DNA of 64,000 nt from Fodinibius salipaludis. GTDB lineage: Bacteria > Bacteroidota > Rhodothermia > Balneolales > Balneolaceae. The stretch covers positions 248,001 through 312,000 of the forward strand of contig NZ_NSKE01000004.1 of assembly GCF_002287075.1 (NCBI RefSeq), read 5' to 3'. The notes beneath the pieces were generated by a model. That model made no database searches. It was not told where the DNA came from and saw nothing but the letters and a program-made list of their open reading frames with translations. Positions 9,624 through 18,939 of the stretch are shown here, piece after piece. Numbering within the stretch: position 1 is the stretch's first letter; every line of letters starts with the position of its first letter. The position numbers and the translations under genes were made by a program.

Positions 9624-10604
9624 CTAATTCGTAATCCGATACTCCATTTTTGACTCATCCACTTCGATTACTCCTTCATCAATTCCCCAATCCAGGTAAC
9701 CCAGCACTTCTGACAAAACAAGAAACAGGGCACCCTTTTGTATAGCATCTTCAAAAATATGATACGACAAATCCAATAACGTCATAGGCTCCTCACGCAA
9801 CAACTGCTTAATTTTCTGATATCGTTTTTGGTGTTCGCCAAGGTGATGGTCAGCAACGGATGTAGTTTCTTCTATTATTTCTCCATGACCGGGGAGCACC
9901 AGCCCTCCCTGCTCGCGGATCCATTCCAGCGATTCACGATACTGCAATAAGCTTCTGTTCCGTTGATCTGTTTCTGAATCAAAATTAATTAAGGCATTGG
10001 TGCTGATATGCCCAAGCAATAGATCGCCACCAAAAATTATTCCCTTGTCACTTATATATGATATATGACCGGGAGCATGGCCAGGCGTATGTACAACTTC
10101 GAACGAAAGGTCTCCGCTATTAAGCAGCTCGCCATCTTGAACCCATTCAGGTTCAATAGCTAACTGAAATTGTTGCAGCCAATCCAGCTGATTCACCATA
10201 TTCTGAATATGATCTTCAGGGATACTATGTTTTTGGAAAAAGGCTTCAAATAAGTCGGCATCATTATTACCTCCAAAGTTCGATCTCTCAAGAGGATGTC
10301 CGAATACCGTTGCTCCCGCACGATCAGCAAGCCGGGCTGCCTGTCCGTAGTGATCAGGGTGCCCGTGCGTTAGCCAGATCTCATCAATGTTCTCAATTGA
10401 TAAGCCCTGTTTTTTTAAATGATACCGAACACACTCAAAGGCTTCATCAGTATATTGACCAGTATCGACCAGTACGTTTTTTTCGTCCTTTACCAGGTAA
10501 CTAAAAACATCGCCCACGGCAAATGGAGTGGGAATTTTAATAGGATAAATGGAATATTTTTTTAAGATATCGGGGCGTAACACACTTATTGATTTAAATT
10601 TCAA
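9624..10604 (-). CDS. MBL-fold metallo-hydrolase with C-terminal winged helix (LACTB2-like)
   Basis: A metallo-beta-lactamase-fold hydrolase. The metal ligands are visible in LTHGHPDH (about residues 78-85), in HTPGHAPGHISY and in GGDLLLG, with a further His in LPGHGEII. After the MBL core, the last 85 residues look like the winged-helix tail found in LACTB2-type proteins (HHLGEHQKRYQKIKQLL and onward). Related proteins act on RNA, thioesters or lactones, so the substrate cannot be told from sequence. Its 326-aa length fits this subclass. The tRNA-Lys gene lies divergently 147 bp upstream. Confidence 0.87.
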   Translation of the reverse strand: MKFKSISVLRPDILKKYSIYPIKIPTPFAVGDVFSYLVKDEKNVLVDTGQYTDEAFECVRYHLKKQGLSIENIDEIWLTHGHPDHYGQAARLADRAGATVFGHPLERSNFGGNNDADLFEAFFQKHSIPEDHIQNMVNQLDWLQQFQLAIEPEWVQDGELLNSGDLSFEVVHTPGHAPGHISYISDKGIIFGGDLLLGHISTNALINFDSETDQRNRSLLQYRESLEWIREQGGLVLPGHGEIIEETTSVADHHLGEHQKRYQKIKQLLREEPMTLLDLSYHIFEDAIQKGALFLVLSEVLGYLDWGIDEGVIEVDESKMEYRITN

Positions 10605-10750
10605 AATACGTTGAAGGTACCATTTTTTTACCGAAATCGACCAATTTACTCTGCCTTTATTCCAAATTTCAAAGAAATAAAATTTTACTCGTTTTTTCCT
10701 TGAAATTAGTTAGTCGAAATCCGTATATTTGGAATCTGTTTTTGACCCGA

Positions 10751-10823
10751 GAGTCGGTAGCTCAGTTGGTAGAGCAACGCCCTTTTAAGGCGTGGGTCGT
10801 GGGTTCGATCCCCTCCCGACTCA
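10751..10823 (+). tRNA. tRNA-Lys (TTT)
   Basis: A cloverleaf can be folded: acceptor arm GAGTCGG with CCGACTC, D arm GCTC/GAGC, and anticodon arm ACGCC/GGCGT enclosing CTTTTAA, which gives anticodon TTT. The T arm is GTGGG/CCCTC around TTCGATC. The T stem shows one T-T opposition at its second pair. The 3' CCA is not encoded; the discriminator base is A. A terminator hairpin follows 24 bp downstream. Confidence 0.95.
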
Positions 10824-10847
10824 CAATATGTAAAGAAACTCTCTCTA

Positions 10848-10884
10848 AGCCTCTGCTGGTTGATAGCCTCAGAGGCTTTTTTTG
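10848..10884 (+). terminator. Terminator after tRNA-Lys
   Basis: The 8-bp inverted repeat AGCCTCTG / CAGAGGCT, separated by a 14-nt loop, runs into seven T residues. It is positioned to end the tRNA transcript before ftsH. Confidence 0.85.
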
Positions 10885-11004
10885 TATATTCCAGAGTAAA
10901 AAAGTAAGACGGTTAAAGAATCTTGGAATTTAAATACCGTTAACTTTCGTTGAATGTGATACATATTTATCCCAACTTTAGTTGATTTCATTTAATTCGT
11001 TTTT

Positions 11005-13011
11005 ATGGCCGAGAATAAGAAGAAGCAAAACCCGAACAAAAACGATCAAAAAAAGAATAAAGGACTTAAAGGCCCCGGCGGCAAGCATCAGTATACCTTT
11101 TACTGGATTGTCTTAGCAGCACTGTTTGGCTTTTGGCTATTCAGTTCGCAAAGCGGTGGACTCTTTGGTGGACCTCCCACTATTGATTACAGCGAGTTTC
11201 GTAATCAAATCACCTCCGGCAATGTCGAGAAGGTTGTTATTCAAGGTGAACAGGTCACCGGAGATCTTAAAGAAGCAACACGTCTCAAAGCCGCCGAAAA
11301 CGACACTACCCACTACCAAAGTTTCAATACGTATCTTCCTTCTTTTGGGGATGATAAATTAATGAGCATGCTCGAGGAACAGGAGGTTAAGGTAGAAACA
11401 CGTCCCAAAAGTGACTTCAACTGGTGGACGGTACTGCTCTGGGGATTGCCTCTTATTTTCCTCATCATGATCGGCTTCCAATTCTTCCGACAAATGCGCA
11501 TGCAGGGACAGAATATGTTCAAGATCGGGGAAAGCAAAGCAAAACTGCAGGATGCCGAAACGGTCAACACAACATTTGATGATGTGGCCGGACTTGAAGG
11601 AGCTAAAACGGAACTTCAGGAAGTTGTCAGCTTCCTGAAAGATCCTGAACAATTTGATTCGTTAGGTGGAGAACTCCCTCGCGGCCTATTGATGGTAGGC
11701 CCTCCCGGTACCGGTAAAACATTACTTGCACGGGCAGTGGCCGGCGAAGCGGGCGTACCATTTTTTACGATTACCGGTTCTGACTTTATGGAGATGTTTG
11801 TCGGTGTTGGTGCCAAGCGTGTTCGCGACATGTTCAACAAAGCCAAAGAAAAAGAACCGGCAATCATCTTTATTGATGAAATTGATTCCATCGGTCGTAA
11901 ACGTGGTGCCGGACTCGGCGGCGGCCATGACGAGCGAGAGCAGACACTTAACCAATTACTCTCCGAACTCGACGGATTTGAGAAGAATGAAGGCGTAGTA
12001 GTAATGGCCGCAACCAACCGTCCCGATATTTTAGATAAAGCATTGCTGCGCCCCGGCCGTTTTGACCGACAGATTACCGTACATCTGCCCACACAGGAAC
12101 ACCGCGAGCAAATTCTGGAAATCCACTCTCAAAACAAGAAAATTTCGGATGATGTAGATATGGAAGAAATTGCCCGTTCAACCCCGGGCTTCAGTGGTGC
12201 TGATCTCCAAAACTTACTCAATGAAGCTGCGCTTATTGCTGCCCGATACAAACGGAAAGCCATAGAACAGCAAGATATTGATCAAGCTCGTGATAAAGTG
12301 ATGATGGGACTGAAACGTGAAGGCATCAGACTTACTGACCATGAGAAAAAACTGTTAGCCTACCACGAAGCCGGCCATGCTATTGTAGCGGCGGTATTAC
12401 CTAATACCGATCCCATCCACAAGGTAACCGTAATTCCACGGGGTCAGGCTATGGGTGTGACTATGCAGATGCCGGATAAAGAAAAGTATTTGTATGAGAA
12501 GAAATACATGCTCGATCGTATGGCTGTGATGATGGGCGGACGTGCTGCAGAAAATCTTATTTTTGATACTGCTACCAGCGGTGCCGAAAATGATCTCAAG
12601 CAGATACGAAAACTGGCACGTAAGATGGTGCTCGACTGGGGTATGAGCGATAAATTTAATAACATCGCTTTCGGAAGCCAGCGTGAACAAGTTTTCTTGG
12701 GTGAGCAGATGGGTAGTTCCAAGGAGTACAGTGAGAATACCGCCCGTGAAGTAGATGAAGAGGTCCTCAGAATACTCAAAGAGGCGTATGATCGTGCCAT
12801 GACCGCTATTACAGAACATCGGGGTATCTTAGACAAACTGGCCGATGAACTTATTGAACATGAAGAAGTATCCGGCAAAAAAGTGATGGAATGGCTAAAT
12901 GGATCAGCAGAAAAAGAAGAAACGGCTGAGACCGAAGAAAGTGATCAAGAGAAAGCAAAAAATGAAACTAAGTTAAAAGAGAACGAGGAACCTGCTGACG
13001 AAGAGGAATAA
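11005..13011 (+). CDS. ftsH: ATP-dependent zinc metalloprotease FtsH
   Basis: A hexameric membrane-bound AAA+ protease that extracts and degrades membrane and short-lived cytosolic proteins. The order is: a Lys-rich cytosolic N-tail, TM1 at about residues 30-48, a periplasmic domain, and TM2 at about 138-158. The AAA domain has Walker A GPPGTGKT, Walker B IIFIDEID and SRH arginines near RPGRFDRQ. The M41 zinc site HEAGH lies near residue 452. A highly acidic C-tail (Glu/Lys-rich, last 40 residues) follows. The length of 668 aa is typical. The preceding intergenic region holds the tRNA unit, so ftsH has its own promoter. Confidence 0.97.
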   Translation: MAENKKKQNPNKNDQKKNKGLKGPGGKHQYTFYWIVLAALFGFWLFSSQSGGLFGGPPTIDYSEFRNQITSGNVEKVVIQGEQVTGDLKEATRLKAAENDTTHYQSFNTYLPSFGDDKLMSMLEEQEVKVETRPKSDFNWWTVLLWGLPLIFLIMIGFQFFRQMRMQGQNMFKIGESKAKLQDAETVNTTFDDVAGLEGAKTELQEVVSFLKDPEQFDSLGGELPRGLLMVGPPGTGKTLLARAVAGEAGVPFFTITGSDFMEMFVGVGAKRVRDMFNKAKEKEPAIIFIDEIDSIGRKRGAGLGGGHDEREQTLNQLLSELDGFEKNEGVVVMAATNRPDILDKALLRPGRFDRQITVHLPTQEHREQILEIHSQNKKISDDVDMEEIARSTPGFSGADLQNLLNEAALIAARYKRKAIEQQDIDQARDKVMMGLKREGIRLTDHEKKLLAYHEAGHAIVAAVLPNTDPIHKVTVIPRGQAMGVTMQMPDKEKYLYEKKYMLDRMAVMMGGRAAENLIFDTATSGAENDLKQIRKLARKMVLDWGMSDKFNNIAFGSQREQVFLGEQMGSSKEYSENTAREVDEEVLRILKEAYDRAMTAITEHRGILDKLADELIEHEEVSGKKVMEWLNGSAEKEETAETEESDQEKAKNETKLKENEEPADEEE

Positions 13012-13128
13012 CTGATATATTCTTCCTGACTATGGAAATCTGTATGAATGTATTCAGTATTCATTTATGGAATAGCCATCACACGCTGCAAGTATCATGG
13101 TACTTTTAAGTAAAAAGCACCTAATATA

Positions 13129-13302
13129 ATGACTGATTATAAAATTATCTTTGAGAGCGGAGTAACTGAAGAAATTACAGTCGGCAGCATTGAGTTAAAC
13201 GATGTCTTGGATAAAGTTGAGGTGAAAGACGATGAGGGCAAAGAGATGGAACAGGTATATCTCAACTTCGAAGACATTTCTGCTATAATTCCACAATCGT
13301 AA
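13129..13302 (+). CDS. Small acidic protein, 57 aa, unknown
   Basis: A short open frame between ftsH and mscL, starting ATG ACT GAT TAT and ending TAA, encodes MTDYKIIFESGVTEE followed by alternating charged and hydrophobic residues and an NFEDISAIIPQ end. It reads like a compact beta-strand protein with a regular pattern and no rare codons. No motif is recognised. Supporting points are its position in an otherwise empty 410-bp gap, its protein-like composition, and a start close to an AT-rich leader. The role is unknown. Confidence 0.6.
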   Translation: MTDYKIIFESGVTEEITVGSIELNDVLDKVEVKDDEGKEMEQVYLNFEDISAIIPQS

Positions 13303-13423
13303 ATCTACTACTAATTTCACAATCTAAGAAAGACCTTAGCCCCCCTCCTATAGGTTTTTATCCCATCTTTTTGTAAAGTTAATGCTATGAGGGGCTTATC
13401 TATTTTTAAATATTTAAAAAAAT

Positions 13424-13885
13424 ATGCTAAAAGCGTTTAAAGAGTTTGCCGTCAAAGGAAATGTGGTAGACATGGCTGTGGGTATCATCATCGGGGCAGC
13501 TTTTACCAGCGTAGTTCAGTCTCTTGTTAAAGATGTGTTAATGCCTGCGCTGGGTCTGCTGATGGGAGGAGTCGATTTTTCGGAATTTTTTATTGTTCTC
13601 AAGGAAGGGAGTATTCCGCCTCCATATACTACCGTATCTGCCGCCCAGAAAGTAGGTGCTGTAACCCTCAATTACGGTCTATTTATAAACACTGCCATCA
13701 GCTTTCTCATTGTATCCTTTGCCGTATTTATGTTAATACGTTACATCAACAAGCTAAAGCGGCCGGAGGAAACTCCCGAACCAGTGGCCCCATCTATTAA
13801 AAAGTGTGACTACTGCTTTTCTGATATTTCTGTAAAAGCCACGCGTTGCCCACATTGTACCTCGGAATTGGAGGATAGTATTTAA
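13424..13885 (+). CDS. mscL: Large-conductance mechanosensitive channel MscL with C-terminal zinc ribbon
   Basis: A homopentameric inner-membrane safety valve that opens under membrane tension and releases solutes on hypo-osmotic shock. The N-terminal amphipathic helix and TM1 ([17 protein letters not shown], residues 4-20 and on) and TM2 (about 85-107) are standard. The conserved [13 protein letters not shown] segment is present. Instead of the usual C-terminal helical bundle, residues 126-153 form a zinc-ribbon-like module with CDYC and CPHC (Cys128, 131, 142, 145). The fusion suggests metal-dependent assembly or gating of the cytosolic end. The neighbouring NhaC gene fits an osmoadaptation context. 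Confidence 0.93.
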   Translation: MLKAFKEFAVKGNVVDMAVGIIIGAAFTSVVQSLVKDVLMPALGLLMGGVDFSEFFIVLKEGSIPPPYTTVSAAQKVGAVTLNYGLFINTAISFLIVSFAVFMLIRYINKLKRPEETPEPVAPSIKKCDYCFSDISVKATRCPHCTSELEDSI

Positions 13886-13958
13886 AATTTCATTTTTAAA
13901 ACCTTCGGAATTGAAAGATCTATCTGGTTATGCAGTATCCAAATTAAGTAGAATTCTT

Positions 13959-15509
13959 TTACACAAACACGGCAACGATTAGCGTATATAATACAGCGCC
14001 TATTCCCGCAGCCGTAAGAGCCAATGGGATCTGTGTTTTTACGTGATCCATCAAATCACTGCCGGTTGCCAATGACGAAAGGATGGTTGTATCAGAAATA
14101 GGTGAACACTGATCCCCAAACACACTGCCACCCACGACCGCTCCAAAGCAAAGTGTTATAAAGAATGGATCAGGCAATATAGCCCAGGCCAGCGGCATCG
14201 CCACGGGAAAGACTACGGCGTAGGTTCCAAAAGAAGTCCCTGCCGCAAAAGCAATTAACATACATAATCCCATTAAGATGGCAGGCAAAAACGTGGGAGC
14301 AATGGAATCACCCACTAACGCCACAACGTACTCAGCAGTACCTACTGATTCGGCAACCTCTTTCAGCGTCACTGCTAAGGCCAGGACAATGGCACCAATA
14401 GTTACCCCTTTACAACCATCAATAAAACCATCCATCACAGTTTTTAACTCCATGCCTTTCGCCAAGGCAATAAACATCCCAGCTAACACAGCCAAGACAA
14501 ATGCTTCGGCAATCAATAACATAGGATCTTCCTTATTACCCATGATATAGAAAGTTGTGATATAGGGAATAATTGCTACCCCAAGCAGCGTACCGATGGG
14601 ACCAAAGAAATCTATCAACCCAGAATTATAATTTTCCGGAATATCCATCTCTGTCAGTTCTTTCGAAGACATCGGCTCAGAACCATCCCGATCCAGTTTT
14701 CCGGTTTCACGAGATCGCTTAATGGCTTCACGCATTTTTTTGCTCGGAATCCATGGAAGCAGCTCCCAGGCAAAAAGCAGGGTCATCAACAGAGCCAAAA
14801 TACCATAAAAATTGAATGGAATAGCCTGAAAAAAGAATGCCACAGCATCTTGTGTAGTTTCGAAAAGTGGTATCGTTCCCACTACCAACCCTCCGATATA
14901 GAGCGGCCAAACATTAAAGGGTATTACCGTAGCGGCCGGCGATGCCGTCGAATCTACCATATAAGAACTTTCCTCGTGCGAAACCCCCTGCTCATCCGAA
15001 ATGGGTCGAACAGTTGCTCCGGTCAATACGGTACTTATGGTTCCGCCCTGATGAAAAACCAACCCCATCATCCAGGTAAAAAACTTGGCGGATCTTGGTC
15101 CGTGCACAACCTTGTTCGCCGCCCATTCTGCAAATCGTTCTGCGCCGCCGGTGCGCGTCCAAATACCAATCAAGCCACCGAGCGACCAAAGATAGACCAA
15201 CAAAATGAGCGCAAAGTCTTCGGTTCCAATCGACGGTATCAGGTAGGCATCTACAATATTAATATTTCCGGAGATAAAACCTCCTAACACAATACCAACA
15301 AACAATGAGCTCACCACCTCTTGGGTCCAAAAGGCCAAGACAATTGCTATAAGCGGTGGTAATACCGACCAAATCCCATAATGGTCATCATATTGCGGAA
15401 GCTCTCCGGCAAAAATAACCCCCAATGCGATTATAATAACAGCGATAACAATGTTAATCCGATTGCCCTTGGATAGCTGTGCAAGCATTGAACTGTTTGT
15501 ATCTGTCAT
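13959..15509 (-). CDS. Na+/H+ antiporter, NhaC family
   Basis: An inner-membrane secondary transporter that expels sodium in exchange for protons. About 12 hydrophobic helices are visible over 516 aa. Characteristic NhaC-type blocks are FHQGGTISTVLTGATVRP, the central SFGTYAVVFPVAMPLA segment and the C-terminal GSVFGDQCSPISDTTILSS signature. A hydrophilic loop of about 45 residues (Lys/Arg/Glu-rich, near residue 260) separates the two halves. It is convergent with mscL. With MscL and an SLC12-like carrier elsewhere in the window, it suggests a salt-exposed organism. Confidence 0.92.
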   Translation of the reverse strand: MTDTNSSMLAQLSKGNRINIVIAVIIIALGVIFAGELPQYDDHYGIWSVLPPLIAIVLAFWTQEVVSSLFVGIVLGGFISGNINIVDAYLIPSIGTEDFALILLVYLWSLGGLIGIWTRTGGAERFAEWAANKVVHGPRSAKFFTWMMGLVFHQGGTISTVLTGATVRPISDEQGVSHEESSYMVDSTASPAATVIPFNVWPLYIGGLVVGTIPLFETTQDAVAFFFQAIPFNFYGILALLMTLLFAWELLPWIPSKKMREAIKRSRETGKLDRDGSEPMSSKELTEMDIPENYNSGLIDFFGPIGTLLGVAIIPYITTFYIMGNKEDPMLLIAEAFVLAVLAGMFIALAKGMELKTVMDGFIDGCKGVTIGAIVLALAVTLKEVAESVGTAEYVVALVGDSIAPTFLPAILMGLCMLIAFAAGTSFGTYAVVFPVAMPLAWAILPDPFFITLCFGAVVGGSVFGDQCSPISDTTILSSLATGSDLMDHVKTQIPLALTAAGIGAVLYTLIVAVFV

Positions 15510-15646
15510 CCTCTGTGTGATTGATATTCAAAAGGTCACCGCAATCTGTATAAAAGCCGTCATCAAATCAAATGACTTATTCTCGTAATAAATCATCATT
15601 TTACTATATTAGGCCTCAATATATTAGGCGAAAAGATTTGGGACTT

Positions 15647-16414
15647 ATGAGCTACTCCGATTTCGGCTTTATAGAATATCTCCGCAGCATCCTGGCCATT
15701 GCTACATTTTTTCTGATCTTTCTGCTTTTTACCCCAATTATTCTATTTCTTTTATTTATCTCTTTTGGCAAAGCCTCAAACTTTGTTGTTGAAAAGATTG
15801 CCCCCATTATGGTACATCCCGTAATGTGGGTCAGCGGTATCTCCTTCAACGTTAAGATGCATACCGATGAACTTGCGAGTCCTGCTGTTTTTATTATCAA
15901 CCACAGTTCTACTTTGGATGTACTTACCCTTTTGGCGCTGGGATTACCCAAAGTCCGTTTTGTTGCCAAATGGGAATTTCAGTACAATCCCATCTTTCTG
16001 ATTTTAGGGCGACTTACCGGACAAATTTTTATCAAGCGTGGAAAAACCGAAAAAGCAATCCAAACGCTTAAGAAAACACACCGACGAATTAAACGCGATG
16101 AGCTTTCGGTAATGATGGCTCCCGAGGGATCACGCAAACATCCGGGCATCATCGGTCCGTTTAAAAAAGGTCCCTTTCGGATGGCGATGGATTTGGACTA
16201 CCCCATCGTACCTATCTATTTTGAAGGAAATCGTGACCTCAGCAAAGGTGGAACTATGATCACCAAATCAGGTGAAGTTACTGCCCATATCCACGAAGCT
16301 ATTGATATTTCTGACTGGACGGTAGATAACTTACCAGACCATATCAAAGAAGTACGGAATCGGTATTTAAATTGGGCCGGGGTTGAGGAGGATGATGTAA
16401 GACCAATTTCGTGA
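15647..16414 (+). CDS. plsC: 1-acyl-sn-glycerol-3-phosphate acyltransferase (PlsC-like)
   Basis: A membrane-associated enzyme that adds the second acyl chain to make phosphatidic acid. One or two N-terminal hydrophobic segments are followed by the H-x4-D active-site motif NHSSTLD and the phosphate-binding EGSRKHPG. I place the start at the ATG encoding MSYSDFGFIEYL (15647). The open frame extends 25 codons upstream to 15572, but that extension is basic and aromatic, unlike the family, and overlaps the AT-rich promoter region between this gene and the divergent NhaC gene. The length is then 255 aa, normal for the family. Confidence 0.88.
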   Translation: MSYSDFGFIEYLRSILAIATFFLIFLLFTPIILFLLFISFGKASNFVVEKIAPIMVHPVMWVSGISFNVKMHTDELASPAVFIINHSSTLDVLTLLALGLPKVRFVAKWEFQYNPIFLILGRLTGQIFIKRGKTEKAIQTLKKTHRRIKRDELSVMMAPEGSRKHPGIIGPFKKGPFRMAMDLDYPIVPIYFEGNRDLSKGGTMITKSGEVTAHIHEAIDISDWTVDNLPDHIKEVRNRYLNWAGVEEDDVRPIS

Positions 16415-16544
16415 AACTTAAATTTCGGTAGTAGAATTCTCTCAAAACGTTAAAATTGGAACGAGATGAGACATAGACTAAGAAAAACTCACAGTTAATG
16501 AGTCAAAATCAGGTATCAAATTCACGGTTTTAACAAAGGGCCTT

Positions 16545-16717
16545 GAATTGTGTAATGACGTCAAAGGATACGTTTGTGGATTTTGTACTGGTGGCCAATA
16601 TATTGCTGAACCTTCAATACAAAAGACCATCAAAATCCATGTATCCTGCTGACGGAATTGATCTCACAATTCATCGCCTTGATTTTTTAGTACCTTTTGT
16701 ATCAAGACAAAAGGTAC
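16545..16717. repeat. Dispersed hairpin element, copy 1
   Basis: Outer arms GAATTGTG (16545) and CACAATTC (16665) enclose inner arms GGATTTTG (16578) and CAAAATCC (16631). The apical region has TACTGGTG and AAAGACCAT. It is followed by a small separate hairpin (16690-16717) with stem GTACCTTTTGT and loop ATCAAG. The same architecture with different arm sequences recurs at 20641, 21162, 25053 and 34711. This accounts for most of the otherwise gene-free 16415-16826 stretch; the open frame across it is not a gene. Confidence 0.75.
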
Positions 16718-16826
16718 ACCTCAATAGTATCCAAGATATTTCATGAAATTACGTGCAATCAATCTCCCTAAATCCCATTTCTCCAAAAGGGACTTTTAGA
16801 AATCTTAACGTAGATAATAAATCTTA

Positions 16827-17336
16827 ATGAGTATCCTTAACATCGAAATAAAAGCCCACTGTGATCAGCCCGATCGTATCCGTACAATACTTAATGAGTA
16901 CAATGCCGATTTCAAAGGCACCGATCACCAAGTTGATACCTATTTTGACGTGCCCGAGGGGAGGCTAAAATTGCGCCAAGGTACCATCGAGAATAATCTC
17001 ATCTTTTATAAACGGGACAACCAATCCGGTCCCAAAGCCTCAACCATAAACTTAGTACCTGCCAAACATCCCGAAAAATTGCACGCGCTCTTGGATAATG
17101 CTATGGGAGTCAAAGTCGTAGTAGATAAAGAGCGCGAAATCTATTTCATCGACAATGTAAAATTCCATATCGATCAGGTGAAAGAGCTTGGCAGTTTCGT
17201 AGAGATTGAAGCTATCGATGAAGATGGTACAATTGGAGAAGAGAAGCTCCGCCAACAGTGCCAAAAATACCTTACCCTATTTGACATTTCGGATGATCAA
17301 CTTATCTCCCATTCCTATTCAGATATGATCCTGTAA
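16827..17336 (+). CDS. CYTH-domain protein (class IV adenylate cyclase / triphosphatase-like)
   Basis: A CYTH (CyaB-thiamine triphosphatase) beta-tunnel protein that binds a triphosphate substrate with divalent metal. It starts with SILNIEIKAHC, the family's E-x-K start, then has QVDTYFDVPEGRLKLRQG, where Arg/Lys residues line the tunnel, and LIFYKRDN. VDKEREIYFIDNVKFHIDQVKELGSFVEIE is split over the later strands. At 169 aa it matches CyaB-type members rather than the longer CHAD-CYTH fusions. It lies just before glpK but 91 bp apart. Cyclase versus triphosphatase activity cannot be decided from sequence. Confidence 0.85.
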   Translation: MSILNIEIKAHCDQPDRIRTILNEYNADFKGTDHQVDTYFDVPEGRLKLRQGTIENNLIFYKRDNQSGPKASTINLVPAKHPEKLHALLDNAMGVKVVVDKEREIYFIDNVKFHIDQVKELGSFVEIEAIDEDGTIGEEKLRQQCQKYLTLFDISDDQLISHSYSDMIL

Positions 17337-17427
17337 AAATAATCTCACTTCTTCATCGATAACATTTTCTTTTCTACCCCTCAGTTGGTTACTTGCATTA
17401 ACAATTGGTCCGTAAATAACCACTGTT

Positions 17428-18918
17428 ATGAAATATATTTTATCATTAGATCAAGGCACTACCAGTTCTCGGGCCATTCTGTTCGACCGTCACGGCGCCT
17501 TAAAGGCCATGGCACAAAAAGAATTTGAACAAATATTTCCACAGCCGGGCTGGGTTGAACACGATCCTAATGAAATTTGGTCATCACAAACCGGCGTTGC
17601 TGCTGAAGCCGTTACCAAAGCTGATATTCGTCCCAAAGACATAGCCGCCATTGGTATTACCAATCAGCGCGAGACAACCATCGTTTGGGATCGTAAAACC
17701 GGTAAACCCATCTACAATGCAATCGTCTGGCAAGATCGGAGGACGGCCCCGATCATCGATCAACTTAAAGATGAAAATCTTGAAGAAACCTTTCGATCAA
17801 AGACGGGACTGGTACTCGACCCCTATTTTTCGGGTACAAAAATTAAATGGATCTTGAATAACGTAGATGACGCCCGTAAAAAGGCAAAGCGTGGCGACTT
17901 ACTATTCGGCACAGTAGATTCCTGGCTAATCTGGAAGATGACCGCCGGCCAAAAGCACATCACCGATATCACCAATGCCAGCCGAACGTTGCTCTATAAT
18001 ATCCACGACCTCAAGTGGGATGAGGAGCTTTTACAGATACTGGATATCCCTCAATCGATGCTCCCGGAGGTAAAATCATGCAGTGAAATATACGGTCATA
18101 CGACCGGCAATATTTTTGCGGTTGAAATTCCTATCGCAGGTATAGCGGGTGATCAGCAAGCAGCCCTGTTCGGACAAATGTGTAACCAAAAGGGAATGGC
18201 CAAGAATACCTACGGCACCGGTTGCTTTATGCTGATGAATACCGGAAAGCAACCCATCAAATCCCAAAACAAATTGCTTACGACTATTGCCTGGCAAATC
18301 AACGGAACTACCGAATACGCGCTCGAAGGGAGCGTTTTCATAGGCGGGGCCGTTGTTCAATGGCTTCGTGATGGACTCGGCATTATCAATGATTCATCAG
18401 AAATTGAACAACTGGCTTCTCGAGCTGATAACTCAGACGGCATTTACCTGGTCCCCGCTTTTTCGGGTTTGGGGGCCCCACACTGGGATCCGCATGCTCG
18501 GGGAACCATCACCGGTATTACACGCGGTACCGACGCCTCCCATATTGCCCGAGCGGCATTAGAAGCTATTGCGTTTCAATCTGCCGACCTGCTCAAGGCA
18601 ATGGTCGCTGATTCAGGCATCGATCTCAAAGAACTTCGTGTCGATGGTGGCGCCTCTGTAAATAGGCTACTCATGCAATTTCAGGCTGACATTCTGGGCG
18701 TGTCAGTCATCAGACCAAAAATAACCGAAACGACCGCATTGGGCGTTGCTTATTTGGCCGGACTTGGCGTGGGCTTTTGGGATGATATATCCAGCATTGC
18801 CAACCAGTGGAAGGCCAACATCATTTTTTCTCCTAATATGAATGACCAAAATATTCAGGAGCATTATGCGGGTTGGCACCGGGCCGTCGAACGCGCTAAA
18901 GGATGGAAACAAGAATAA
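17428..18918 (+). CDS. glpK: Glycerol kinase
   Basis: Phosphorylates glycerol with ATP to sn-glycerol-3-phosphate. It is a FGGY-family kinase of 496 aa. The phosphate motif [13 protein letters not shown] is at the N-terminus, the substrate arginine region is in [14 protein letters not shown], and conserved [10 protein letters not shown] and [16 protein letters not shown] blocks are present. The upstream leader is short. glpD follows 21 bp downstream on the same strand, giving a compact glycerol catabolism operon. No glpF facilitator is present nearby. Confidence 0.97.
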   Translation: MKYILSLDQGTTSSRAILFDRHGALKAMAQKEFEQIFPQPGWVEHDPNEIWSSQTGVAAEAVTKADIRPKDIAAIGITNQRETTIVWDRKTGKPIYNAIVWQDRRTAPIIDQLKDENLEETFRSKTGLVLDPYFSGTKIKWILNNVDDARKKAKRGDLLFGTVDSWLIWKMTAGQKHITDITNASRTLLYNIHDLKWDEELLQILDIPQSMLPEVKSCSEIYGHTTGNIFAVEIPIAGIAGDQQAALFGQMCNQKGMAKNTYGTGCFMLMNTGKQPIKSQNKLLTTIAWQINGTTEYALEGSVFIGGAVVQWLRDGLGIINDSSEIEQLASRADNSDGIYLVPAFSGLGAPHWDPHARGTITGITRGTDASHIARAALEAIAFQSADLLKAMVADSGIDLKELRVDGGASVNRLLMQFQADILGVSVIRPKITETTALGVAYLAGLGVGFWDDISSIANQWKANIIFSPNMNDQNIQEHYAGWHRAVERAKGWKQE

Positions 18919-18939
18919 TATACACCAAGCATTTTTATT

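Noticed and set aside
15572-15646. 25-codon N-terminal extension of the PlsC-like protein
   Set aside because: It is basic/aromatic and unlike the family; it lies in the divergent promoter region, so the ATG at 15647 is preferred.
16543-16746. 67-aa open frame with a FLVPFVSRQK-like end
   Set aside because: It lies wholly on hairpin element copy 1; the peptide is a translation of the repeat tail found elsewhere in other contexts.
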